Shown: positions 1 to 6,638, counted from the first letter of the stretch. The stretch: DNA of 12,717 nt from Myxococcales bacterium (GCA_030622585.1 JAUXFZ010000021.1:1-12717); one strand, 5' to 3'. Notes: generated from the sequence alone by a model not told the origin. A program made the numbers and translations.

Positions 1-1
1 G

Positions 2-760
2 CCCGGTCCCGCGGACGATCTCGCCGCCATCGGTTGGCAGGTTGAGGGGCCGACGGAGATCGAGGCGATCGCCACACGGCTTCGGAACGCGGGTCACGAG
101 GTGACCCCGGGTAGCGCCGAGCAGGCCGCAGCTCGGAACGTCCAAGCGCTGATCCAGTTCGACGACCCAGCAGGCAATCCCGTCGAGGTTGCATACGGCC
201 CCAAGATAGCCGCCGAGCCGTTCGTGTCCGAGGTGGTCCGTTCGGGCTTCGTTGCCGAGGAGCAGGGGCTGGGGCACGTGGTTGTCGTCTCGAAGAATGA
301 CGCCGAGCACGAGGAGTTCTACGCCACGGTGTTGGGACTCAAGCTCAGCGATTACATTCGCTGCGAATACTTCGGCCACAAGATCGACGTGACCTTCATG
401 CACGCCAACCGCCGCCACCATTCGTTTGCCTTCGGGGGCGGGCAGCTCAAACGCATTCATCACTTCATGGTGCAGGCCAAAGGCATGGATGAAGTCGGGA
501 TGTGTTACGACCGCTTTCTCTTTTCCGGCGGAATGGTGCACCAGACGCTCGGGCGACACCCAAACGACAAGATGTTCTCGTTCTACGGGTACACCCCATC
601 TGGTTTTCACTTCGAGTTTGGCCATGGGGGCGTCGAAATCGACGACGACACCTGGGAGACGACGACTCACGGCAAGGTAAGCGAGTGGGGGCACCACCCG
701 CCGCAGTTGCTCACCAAGGCTTTCCGCAAGGCCAAGGAAGCGCGCAAAGAGAAGAGCTGA
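2..760 (+). CDS. Extradiol ring-cleavage dioxygenase, BphC/HsaC type (5' partial)
   Basis: The frame is open from the first bases of the window to the TGA at 758-760, so the start codon lies upstream; 252 residues are visible, about 50 short of the usual 290-300. It belongs to the type I vicinal-oxygen-chelate family, Fe(II) enzymes that cleave a catechol ring next to its two hydroxyls (2,3-dihydroxybiphenyl in BphC, the A ring of 3,4-DHSA in HsaC). Counting from the first visible codon, the C-terminal module has all expected iron ligands: His92 in GLGHV, the HH pair 153-154 in RIHHFMVQ, and Glu205 in FHFEFG. Catalytic second-sphere residues also fit: RHH (139-140), His186 in LGRHPND and Tyr195 in SFYGYTPSG. 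The visible N-terminal residues are the end of the non-catalytic first module. It ends 3 bases from the convergent FadD3-like gene. With the nearby KshA-, HsaD- and FadD3-like genes a steroid catechol is the likeliest substrate, but biphenyl-type substrates cannot be excluded from sequence alone. Confidence 0.93.
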   Translation, partial: PGPADDLAAIGWQVEGPTEIEAIATRLRNAGHEVTPGSAEQAAARNVQALIQFDDPAGNPVEVAYGPKIAAEPFVSEVVRSGFVAEEQGLGHVVVVSKNDAEHEEFYATVLGLKLSDYIRCEYFGHKIDVTFMHANRRHHSFAFGGGQLKRIHHFMVQAKGMDEVGMCYDRFLFSGGMVHQTLGRHPNDKMFSFYGYTPSGFHFEFGHGGVEIDDDTWETTTHGKVSEWGHHPPQLLTKAFRKAKEARKEKS

Positions 761-763
761 GGC

Positions 764-2362
764 TCAGGCGCCGAGTCGTTTGCGGAGCTCGAACTTCAAC
801 ACCTTGCCGCTAGCGTTCACCGGGAGCGCGTCCAGGAACTCGACCCGTCGTGGCACCTTGAAGTTGGCCATGGCCTCGCGACTCCATTCAATGAGCTCGG
901 CTTCAGAAAGCGCTGCGCCAGATTTGAGCACGACGAACGCGGCGCCAACTTCGCCGAGGCGCGCGTCCGGTGTCCCGACGACCGCCACCTGAGCAATGGC
1001 GTGATGCGTCGATAGAAGATTCTCGATCTCGGCCGGGTATGCGTTGAACCCGCCGACGATGAACATATCCGTCATGCGGTCCGTGATCTGCAGGTATCCA
1101 TCTTCGTCCATGACGCCGATGTCGCCCGTGTGCACCCAACCTTCTTCGTCGATCACTTCGCGCGTTTGCTCCGGTTCGCCGAAGTATCCCTTCATCACGT
1201 TGTAGCCGCGCACGATGATCTCACCCGGCTCGCCCGTGGGGAGCTCCGTTTGATCCGGACGGACCACCTTGGCTTCGACTCCTGGGAAGGCGCGACCCGA
1301 CGTATTGGCGATGACTTCGGCATCGTCTCCCTGGCGGCAGATGCTGACGACGCCGCTGGTTTCGGTCAGCCCGTACGCGGTCACCACCGACTCGAACTTC
1401 AGGACGTCGCGCATCTTGTGGATCAGCTCGACCGGGATGGAAGCCGCTCCGGTGACCGCCAACCGGAGGCTCGAGAGATCGTACTGATCGAGGTCAGGCC
1501 GTGCGAGAATCGTCTGGTAAAGCGCAGGAGGCCCAGGAAGCATCGTGATGGCGTCCCTGCCGATTCGCTCGAGCACGGCTCCGACGTCGAAGACCGGCTG
1601 CGGATACACGGTCGCGCCCATCATGAGCGCCGCTAGCCATCCCGCCTTGTACCCAAAGCTATGAAAGAACGGAGCGACGACCAAGTAGCGGTCTCCGGTC
1701 CTGAGGCCGACGATGTCGCTCCAATCGTGAAAGGCTCTGAGGCTCTGCGCGTGGGTGCACATCCCTCCCTTGGGCTTGCCCGTAGTGCCCGAGGTGAAGA
1801 GGATGTCCGAGAGGTCGTCTGGTTGAACCGCCTGCAGGCGTGTCGCTGCGTCTTCGTCGGACACGGACGCTCCCCGCTCCAGAAACGCGTTCAATCCGAC
1901 GGTTCCCTCGGGCGCCTCGCCGCGCATCACGATGATGTCCTTCAGGTGTGGTAGCTCGAGGTTGGCGCGGCGGAGCAGGGCAACGTAATCGGTGTCCAAG
2001 AAGTCCGTCACCGTGAAAAGGACCCGGGCCTCGCTCTTCTCGAGCAGGTAGCCGGCCTCGAGGCCTTTGTACCGGGTATTGATCGGAACGACGACACCCC
2101 CAATCGAATGGGCGCCGAGGGCTACGACGATCCACTCGAGCATGTTGGGCGCCCATATGGACACGCGGTCTCCGTGTTCGAGTCCGGTCGCGATCAGGGC
2201 CTTTGCGGCGCGCTGGCTCTGCGCCGCAAGCTCGCGAAAGCTCAGCGTCTTGCGGCCGTCCACGACGGCTGCACGGTCCTCGTGCCGGGATGCAGCGACA
2301 CCCACCAACTTGGCAATGGTACCGAACTGTATGTCTCCACGAGTGCCGTCTTCAGTCGTCAT
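764..2362 (-). CDS. Acyl-CoA ligase of the AMP-forming family, FadD3-like
   Basis: This is a complete ANL-superfamily ligase of 532 residues, which makes an acyl-adenylate from a carboxylic acid and ATP and transfers it to CoA. Core motifs are present and in order: phosphate loop FTSGTTGKPKGG (189-200), AYGLTE (329-334), HTGD (411-414), the hinge region GGFNAYPAEIE (437-447) and the C-terminal catalytic lysine in NASGK (Lys520). The stretch around DILFTSGTTG, the PFFHSFGYKAG segment and TAYGLTE closely recall mycobacterial FadD3, which activates the indanedione propionate (HIP) left after steroid A/B-ring removal; this comparison is from memory. I chose the ATG at 2360-2362. The frame runs on upstream to 2542, but that extension would be antisense to the divergent DapB-like gene and lacks family character. 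A plausible promoter (TTGACC, 17 bp, CATAGG) lies just upstream, giving a very short leader. The exact acid substrate is inferred from context. Confidence 0.94.
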   Translation of the reverse strand: MTTEDGTRGDIQFGTIAKLVGVAASRHEDRAAVVDGRKTLSFRELAAQSQRAAKALIATGLEHGDRVSIWAPNMLEWIVVALGAHSIGGVVVPINTRYKGLEAGYLLEKSEARVLFTVTDFLDTDYVALLRRANLELPHLKDIIVMRGEAPEGTVGLNAFLERGASVSDEDAATRLQAVQPDDLSDILFTSGTTGKPKGGMCTHAQSLRAFHDWSDIVGLRTGDRYLVVAPFFHSFGYKAGWLAALMMGATVYPQPVFDVGAVLERIGRDAITMLPGPPALYQTILARPDLDQYDLSSLRLAVTGAASIPVELIHKMRDVLKFESVVTAYGLTETSGVVSICRQGDDAEVIANTSGRAFPGVEAKVVRPDQTELPTGEPGEIIVRGYNVMKGYFGEPEQTREVIDEEGWVHTGDIGVMDEDGYLQITDRMTDMFIVGGFNAYPAEIENLLSTHHAIAQVAVVGTPDARLGEVGAAFVVLKSGAALSEAELIEWSREAMANFKVPRRVEFLDALPVNASGKVLKFELRKRLGA

Positions 2363-2372
2363 CGTTCCGAGC

Positions 2373-2401
2373 CCTATGCAGGGCGCCAAGGACGTGGTCA
2401 A
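2373..2401 (-). promoter_or_regulatory. Candidate promoter of the FadD3-like ligase gene
   Basis: Read on the minus strand, TTGACC (2401-2396, five of six matches to the -35 consensus) is followed after exactly 17 bp by CATAGG (2378-2373, three of six matches to -10). Transcription would begin about 4 bases before the ATG at 2362, so the mRNA would be nearly leaderless; no good Shine-Dalgarno sequence is seen. The -10 overlaps a small inverted repeat, GCCCT-ATGC-AGGGC (2371-2384). No KstR-type palindrome occurs in this 51-bp divergent region, so it is probably controlled differently from the Rieske gene. Inference from hexamer matching only. Confidence 0.33.
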
Positions 2402-2413
2402 CTGCGCGCCGAC

Positions 2414-3499
2414 ATGACCAACGACAGCAAACAAGAACGACGCCTGAAAGTGATTCAGTGGGGCACCGGGAACGCGGGCTACAGGGCCTTGCAAGGCATT
2501 CTGAACCATCCAGGCCTCGAACTGGTCGGCGTCCACGCACATTCACCCGACAAGGTTGGCAAGGACGCGGCCGAGCTCTGCGGACGGGCTGAACCGACCG
2601 GGATCATTGCTACCGACGATAAGGACGCGCTTCTCGCGCTAGACGCCGACTGTGTCTGTTACATGGCGATCGGCGAGACCCGCGTCTACGAGGCGCTCGA
2701 CGACTGGCTCAAGATCCTCAGCTCCGGAAAGAACATCGCGAACACGGCCACGGTATCGATGGTCTATCCGCCGTTCGCGAGTCGGAAGCTCACGGGCCCC
2801 CTGACCGAGGCTTGCGTCGAGAACGACGTAGCGTTCTACACGTCTGGCTTCGACCCGGGTTTCACCAGCGATCTCATTCCCCTGGTTCTCGCAGCCGGTT
2901 GCGAGCGGGTCGACTCGGTGCGCGTCGCCGAGGTGATGGACTACTCGACCTACGCTGATCCAAATTTTACCGGGGAGTTCTTTGGCTTCGGGCATCCCCT
3001 CGATTTCAAGGCGCCGATGTTCTACCCGGGCGCTATCAAGGCTGGCTGGGGCAGCGTCATCGAGCTCCTCGCCGACGCACTCGGCTTCGAGCTAGACGAA
3101 CTGCGCGAGGAAAGCGAGCGAGCGCCGGCCGCTGAGGCTTTCGACACCGACATGGGCCGAATCGAGAAAGGCATGTGCGCTGGCGTGCGCTTCGAGGTGC
3201 AAGGCATTTCGAAGGGCAAGCCGGTGATCGTGTCGTCCCACACGCAACGGCTACGCGCTGACGTCGCACCGCAGTGGGAACGCCTGACCGGTGACAAGTC
3301 CGGCTACCGAATCGAGGTCAAGGGCTCTCCCGAGTTCAACTGCGAGATCGACTTGAAGGGAGACGATGGCGATCACAACACGGGCATCGTGACCGGTACC
3401 GCGATGCGGGTCGTCAACGCCATCCCTGCGGTGTGCGAGGCAAAGCCCGGGGTGCTCTCGATTTTGGATCTCCCGTTGTACACAGGCAGAGCCCGTTGA
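2414..3499 (+). CDS. DapB-like NAD(P)-dependent oxidoreductase (paralogue 1)
   Basis: A 361-residue protein of the dihydrodipicolinate-reductase-like group (NAD(P)H-dependent amine dehydrogenase family, which includes 2,4-diaminopentanoate dehydrogenase). The N-terminal Rossmann fold starts at LKVIQWGTGNAG, with the dinucleotide motif G17-T-G19-N-A-G22, followed by HPGLELVG and DKVGKDA. A second family hallmark, YTSGFDPGFTSDLIP (142-156), lies where the substrate domain begins. True DapB is about 270 residues and this protein is clearly not a lysine-pathway enzyme. The frame is open back to 2108, but that part overlaps the divergent ligase gene on the other strand, and the Rossmann fold begins naturally after the ATG at 2414. 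No strong ribosome-binding site is seen. The substrate is unknown. A relative lies at 11535-12632 in the same window, and its place among steroid genes suggests a dehydrogenase or reductase step in the pathway, which is inference. Confidence 0.88.
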   Translation: MTNDSKQERRLKVIQWGTGNAGYRALQGILNHPGLELVGVHAHSPDKVGKDAAELCGRAEPTGIIATDDKDALLALDADCVCYMAIGETRVYEALDDWLKILSSGKNIANTATVSMVYPPFASRKLTGPLTEACVENDVAFYTSGFDPGFTSDLIPLVLAAGCERVDSVRVAEVMDYSTYADPNFTGEFFGFGHPLDFKAPMFYPGAIKAGWGSVIELLADALGFELDELREESERAPAAEAFDTDMGRIEKGMCAGVRFEVQGISKGKPVIVSSHTQRLRADVAPQWERLTGDKSGYRIEVKGSPEFNCEIDLKGDDGDHNTGIVTGTAMRVVNAIPAVCEAKPGVLSILDLPLYTGRAR

Positions 3500-3504
3500 C
3501 ACTT

Positions 3505-3524
3505 CTGGCTGTCGTTCAGCCCAG
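3505..3524. terminator. Possible bidirectional hairpin between convergent genes
   Basis: CTGGCTG (3505-3511) can pair with CAGCCCAG (3517-3524) as a 7-bp stem with one bulged C and loop TCGTT. It sits in the 16-bp gap between the convergent DapB-like and hydrolase genes and runs into the hydrolase stop codon. There is no T-run on either side, so it would be at best a weak terminator. Confidence 0.28.
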
Positions 3525-4352
3525 GTCGCCTTGGACAAACTGCAACGTGAGCTCGTTGAATAGCTTCGGGTACTCGACCATGACCCAGTGACCGCAGTGG
3601 GCGATGAGCATCGTCCGGGAATTGGGGCAGTTGGCGGCAATTGTAGATGCGCCGGTCGAGGGGCAGAACTTATCGTTCGCGCCCCAGAAGCAGAGCACGG
3701 GGCACTGAATTTCAGACAGCCGTTCGGCTTGGTTGGTGGTTCGGATACGGGCGATGTTGTCTTTGTGTTGCGTCATCGCAACTTGGTAGCGCTCTTCGAT
3801 GACCTCGTCGGTGATCTTCGATTCGTCGTGGAGCTGAAGTCGAAAGACCTTGCGCATCGTCTCTTTGCTGATGCCTTCTTTGTAGAGAACGCGGATCATC
3901 GCTTGGATGCCCTCCATCTCCATGTAGGTCTCGCGTGCCTCGATGCCGCCAGGCGCCATCAAGACGAGCCGGCCGACGAGGTCTGGGTAGTTGAGCGCCA
4001 TCGCAATTGCGATCGCCCCACCCTGGGAGTTGCCTACGAGCGTCGCGCGGTCCACACCAAGTGCGTCCAGCAGCGCTTTGAATTGCGCGGCGATGTCATC
4101 GAGGCTGTACGCTCCGTCTTCAGGCTTGGTCGAATACCCGTAGCCCATCATGTCGGGTACGATCGTCCGAAAGCCATGCTCGGCGAGGAACGGATAGTTG
4201 CCCTTGAAGTTGCTCCAACCGCTGGCGCCAGGACCAGCGCCGTGCAGGAACAGGACGACCCCACGATCGCCGCTGCCAGCTTCGTGATAGTGGATCGTGA
4301 TGCCGTTGCCGACGTCCACATAGGTTCCTTCAGGGACTGCTTCTACGACCAT
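3516..4352 (-). CDS. Alpha/beta hydrolase of the meta-cleavage-product hydrolase family (BphD/HsaD type)
   Basis: A full-length 278-residue alpha/beta hydrolase. This family breaks a C-C bond in the vinylogous product made by an extradiol dioxygenase; HsaD cleaves 4,9-DSHA to a dienoate and the HIP acid. The oxyanion-hole segment HGAGPGASGWSNF (38-50) is the family signature, the nucleophile elbow is GNSQGG (Ser109), the acid is Asp227 in GANDKFCP, and the base is His255 in CGHW. The triad is complete. HsaD and BphD usually have L or M after the nucleophile, here Gln110, which lines the site and may reflect another substrate. The ATG at 4352 is preceded by GAGG 8 bases upstream on the minus strand. 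The gene follows the Rieske gene by 39 bp, and a KstR-type palindrome lies in that gap, so it can have its own regulated promoter. It is the expected partner of the ring-cleavage enzyme at the left edge. Confidence 0.93.
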   Translation of the reverse strand: MVVEAVPEGTYVDVGNGITIHYHEAGSGDRGVVLFLHGAGPGASGWSNFKGNYPFLAEHGFRTIVPDMMGYGYSTKPEDGAYSLDDIAAQFKALLDALGVDRATLVGNSQGGAIAIAMALNYPDLVGRLVLMAPGGIEARETYMEMEGIQAMIRVLYKEGISKETMRKVFRLQLHDESKITDEVIEERYQVAMTQHKDNIARIRTTNQAERLSEIQCPVLCFWGANDKFCPSTGASTIAANCPNSRTMLIAHCGHWVMVEYPKLFNELTLQFVQGDLG

Positions 4353-4376
4353 GTTCCAAACCTCGAGCCAAAACCC

Positions 4377-4382
4377 AAACTA
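4377..4382 (-). promoter_or_regulatory. Candidate -10 element of the hydrolase gene
   Basis: On the minus strand the operator at 4381-4394 runs directly into TAGTTT (4382-4377), in the same relative position as the TATTTT element next to the upstream operator. Transcription would start near 4370, leaving a short leader with GAGG before the ATG at 4352. No good -35 hexamer is seen at the right distance, so this is weak. Confidence 0.25.
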
Positions 4383-4394
4383 GAACGTGTTCTA
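4381..4394. promoter_or_regulatory. KstR-type operator, copy 1 (between Rieske and hydrolase genes)
   Basis: TAGAACGTGTTCTA is an inverted repeat (TAGAAC-GT-GTTCTA) extended by one more base pair to CTAGAACGTGTTCTAG (4380-4395). It fits exactly the pattern TnnAACnnGTTnnA described for KstR, the TetR-family repressor of cholesterol catabolism in mycobacteria and rhodococci. Its last three bases (4392-4394) are also the stop codon of the Rieske gene, and it lies 28 bp upstream of the hydrolase start. The identical 14-mer occurs at 5404-5417. That a TetR protein binds here is inference; no regulator gene is in the window. Confidence 0.75.
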
Positions 4395-5393
4395 GCTCAA
4401 CCGTTCGCTCGGGTCCACCGCTCGCTGGTCTTCAGGCCAGGAATAGAACTGCGTGCACCAACGCCGGAAGACTGCGATCGGGCCATCGCCGTCGCACAGC
4501 AGGGGCTTCTCATACTGGACCTTGTTCTCCCAAATCGGGATGTCCTGCTCTAACTGCCTAGTCACCTCGGCAACGAAGGCCTTGCCGACACCGCGCGCCA
4601 TCTCGGCCCCCGCCGACTTGTTGACGCTGAAGTTGAATCGAAGGTGAACGTGGTCGGCATCGATCGGGGTGGTCGATGCGACGTTGAGCGTCTCGACGAT
4701 ACCCTTGAAGCGAACGATCGCGAGCCCGAAGCCATAGTTGAGGCTTTCGATCGAGCCGTCGACGGTGCCACGCGGCGTCTCCATGCCAGCGTCCGAATAC
4801 ACGCGCAGAGTAGTGGCGTCCACCGATGCCTCGGACTTCGGCATGTTGGTCGTGCCGTGGAGGTAGTGAAAGTGCGCGGTGTCGACCGCGTTCTCGGCCA
4901 TCTCCTGATTACGCGTGCGGATGGTCCACTCGCGCTTGATGAAGTCGGTCCACTGGTCGTTGCGAACGCCATCGTTCGAGCCCCATTCCGAGATCTCGTC
5001 GGGAATGTCGAAGGTCGGGGGCTCGCCCTCGGCGTGGTGCCAACACATCACCATGTTCGCGAGCTCTTTGACGTGCCAGGTAGGCAACTTGGCTTTGCGT
5101 GGAATGTGCTCGGCGTACGGAACCGCGGTGCATCGGCCGTCCGTGCCGAACTGCCACGCGTGGAAGGGACATTCGATCGAGTTGCCCTTGACCGTGCCTC
5201 CGTGTCCGAGGTGAGCGCCAAGGTGCGGGCAGAAGGCGTCCAGCACGGAAAGCTCGCCCTCTTCGGAGCGCCAGATCACGAGATCCTTGCCGAAGTACTT
5301 GAGCGGTTTGACGTCTCCGGGCTTGATCTCGTCAGACTCGGCGATTTGGAACCAACCGTTGGGAATCGGCGGTGTGAAGTAGCGATCGTCCAT
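4392..5393 (-). CDS. Rieske non-heme iron oxygenase, KshA-like
   Basis: A 333-residue oxygenase component. Such enzymes take electrons from a ferredoxin reductase and hydroxylate their substrate with O2 at a mononuclear iron. The Rieske [2Fe-2S] ligands are Cys55-x-His57 (CPHLG) and Cys75-x2-His78 (CPFHAW), with the usual 17-residue spacing. In the catalytic domain Asn168, Asp171, His174 and His179 form the NxxDxxHxxxxH motif, and Asp284 in QDIPIW is the likely third iron ligand, as in KshA. The C-terminal RRWxxQFY segment (310-317) also resembles KshA, the oxygenase of 3-ketosteroid 9-alpha-hydroxylase. It lacks the longer C-terminal tail of actinobacterial KshA (about 380 residues), so a different position or substrate is possible. 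No reductase (KshB) gene is present. The ATG at 5393 lies 10 bases from an operator and has no visible Shine-Dalgarno sequence, consistent with a leaderless transcript. Confidence 0.92.
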   Translation of the reverse strand: MDDRYFTPPIPNGWFQIAESDEIKPGDVKPLKYFGKDLVIWRSEEGELSVLDAFCPHLGAHLGHGGTVKGNSIECPFHAWQFGTDGRCTAVPYAEHIPRKAKLPTWHVKELANMVMCWHHAEGEPPTFDIPDEISEWGSNDGVRNDQWTDFIKREWTIRTRNQEMAENAVDTAHFHYLHGTTNMPKSEASVDATTLRVYSDAGMETPRGTVDGSIESLNYGFGLAIVRFKGIVETLNVASTTPIDADHVHLRFNFSVNKSAGAEMARGVGKAFVAEVTRQLEQDIPIWENKVQYEKPLLCDGDGPIAVFRRWCTQFYSWPEDQRAVDPSERLS

Positions 5394-5399
5394 CGAACG

Positions 5400-5427
5400 A
5401 AAATAGAACGTGTTCTACATTTTGCAA
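5400..5427 (-). promoter_or_regulatory. Promoter of the Rieske oxygenase gene, overlapped by the operator
   Basis: On the minus strand TTGCAA (5427-5422) and TATTTT (5405-5400) are separated by 16 bp, good matches to sigma70 -35 and -10 hexamers. The KstR-type palindrome fills most of the spacer and its final TA forms the start of the -10, so a bound repressor would block RNA polymerase. Only six bases separate the -10 from the ATG at 5393, so transcription should begin at or next to the start codon. Predicted from sequence only. Confidence 0.55.
5404..5417. promoter_or_regulatory. KstR-type operator, copy 2 (upstream of the Rieske gene)
   Basis: An exact second copy of TAGAACGTGTTCTA, matching TnnAACnnGTTnnA. 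It is 10 bp upstream of the Rieske start and lies inside that gene's promoter. The plus-strand gene dctP begins about 200 bp away on the other side, too far for simple steric repression but within the same divergent region. Two perfect 14-mers, both placed before pathway genes, make chance very unlikely. Confidence 0.8.
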
Positions 5428-5624
5428 GCCGAAATCGAGCGGAGAATTATGGTGACTATGCATCGCCTCGCCGACGGCTCGTGCACGGGGCGCAACCTAC
5501 AGATAGGTCCAAGAGCGCTTGAATCCCCCGACGGGACGGACGTCCGAAGGGTGCCGCGTTCCGGGAGGATGGAATGCGCACCTGGGCGATTGCGCTAGTA
5601 TCGGCCTCCCCAAACGAGAAGATC
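5418..5624. other. Non-coding leader of the divergent Rieske/dctP region
   Basis: Apart from the promoter and operator at its left end I find no gene here. On the plus strand a very weak promoter could be TTGCAA (5422-5427), 17 bp, AATTAT (5445-5450). There is a perfect 10-bp palindrome CGGACGTCCG (5537-5546). A strong ribosome-binding sequence GGGAGGA (5563-5569) precedes an in-frame ATG at 5574, which is an alternative start for dctP. Confidence 0.4.
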
Positions 5625-6638
5625 ATGAGCCCACTCAGACACGCATTCATCGCACTCCTCGTCGTGAGTGCCTTCCTGCTGCCCGGCGCGGTTTCCGTGC
5701 CGCAGGCCCACGCCGCATCCCCCATCATCATTCGTTTCGCTTCTCTCGCGCCTGCTGGCTCGGGATTCATGAAGGTCATGAAGGCTTGGAACCGGAGCCT
5801 GAAGAAAGAGACGGAGAACCGCGTGGAGCTCCGCTTCTATTCCGGTGGAAGCCAGGGCGACGAGCGTGACTTCATTCGCAAAGTGCGCGCCGGCCAGATG
5901 GACGCGGCAGGCGTGACGACCACCGGACTTGGAATGGTCGCGAGGCCGGTGTTGGTGCTCACAGCACCCGGCCTGATCACCGAATACGACGAGCTCGAAC
6001 GCGCGCGCACGGTGCTCCACGGACGCTTCTCGAAGCTTTTCAAAGAGGCGGGCTTCGTGATGCTGGCTTGGGGCGAAGCAGGAAAGAACCGCCTTTTCTC
6101 GATGGAGAAATTCGCCCGGCCCGCCGACCTCAAGACCCTTCGTCCCTGGGCGTGGAAAGATGATCCAGTGTTCGCCAGTTACGTCACCACGATCGGCGCG
6201 AACCCGGTCCGAATGGGCGTTCCCGAGGTGTATGGCGGCCTGCAAACGCGGATGCTCGACACGGTGCCCGCTTCCGCCCTCGCAGCCGTGGCACTGCAGT
6301 GGTACACGCGCCTCAACTACATGGCGAAACAGAACTTCGGCATCCTCGTCGGTGGGTCGCTGGTGAAACAAGAGAAATTCGACGAGCTCACCGAGCATGA
6401 CCAAGAGGTCTTGATCGACACCAGCATACGAGCAGCAAAAGCCAACGACACTCTGGCGCGCCGCGATGACGACCGGGCCTACGCGTCCCTGGTCAAGCGC
6501 GGCATGATCGAGGTCGACACCCTGCCCTACAAAGCCGAGTGGGACGCCGTCGCCAAAAAGACCCGCGAAAGCCTAACCGGCCGTGTCTACAGCAAGAGCC
6601 TCCTCGAGGCAGTCGAACAAGCCATAAGCAGCAAGTAG
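5625..6638 (+). CDS. dctP: TRAP transporter solute-binding protein, DctP family
   Basis: A 337-residue periplasmic binding protein that captures a substrate, usually an organic acid, for a TRAP permease. From the ATG at 5625 there is a classical Sec signal peptide: basic start (MSPLRH), hydrophobic core about 7-20, and cleavage near AHA|AS (28-32). The mature protein has the DctP family course: IRFASLAPAGSGF (36-48), the FYSGGSQGDERDF strand region (71-83), LRPW (172-175) with Arg173 near the position of the conserved substrate arginine, and GANPVRMGVPEVYGGLQT (191-208). An in-frame ATG at 5574 has a stronger ribosome-binding site (GGGAGGA) but would put 17 extra residues before the signal peptide; the choice is not certain. 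No membrane subunit (DctQ or DctM) follows. Proteins of this type are common without adjacent permeases in myxobacteria, to my recollection. The ligand is unknown; a steroid-derived acid is possible from context. Confidence 0.88.
   Translation: MSPLRHAFIALLVVSAFLLPGAVSVPQAHAASPIIIRFASLAPAGSGFMKVMKAWNRSLKKETENRVELRFYSGGSQGDERDFIRKVRAGQMDAAGVTTTGLGMVARPVLVLTAPGLITEYDELERARTVLHGRFSKLFKEAGFVMLAWGEAGKNRLFSMEKFARPADLKTLRPWAWKDDPVFASYVTTIGANPVRMGVPEVYGGLQTRMLDTVPASALAAVALQWYTRLNYMAKQNFGILVGGSLVKQEKFDELTEHDQEVLIDTSIRAAKANDTLARRDDDRAYASLVKRGMIEVDTLPYKAEWDAVAKKTRESLTGRVYSKSLLEAVEQAISSK

Noticed and set aside
757..767. CTGAG-G-CTCAG as a terminator between the ring-cleavage and ligase genes
   Set aside because: A perfect repeat, but the one-base spacer cannot form a loop and there is no T-run; it comes mainly from the two opposed TGA stops with similar flanks.
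2391..2402. GGACGTGGTC as a third KstR-like site before the ligase
   Set aside because: The arms are not complementary and the AAC/GTT core is missing.
2108..2413. Upstream extension of the DapB-like gene (102 extra residues)
   Set aside because: It lies antisense to conserved ligase sequence, and the Rossmann fold begins right after the ATG at 2414.
2363..2542. Upstream extension of the ligase frame (60 extra residues)
   Set aside because: It would overlap the start of the divergent DapB-like gene and looks like antisense; the ATG at 2362 fits the family N-terminus.
5537..5546. CGGACGTCCG as operator of dctP
   Set aside because: Ten-base GC-rich palindromes are common at this base composition, and its place about 80 bp before the start gives no promoter link; it is only mentioned as part of the leader.
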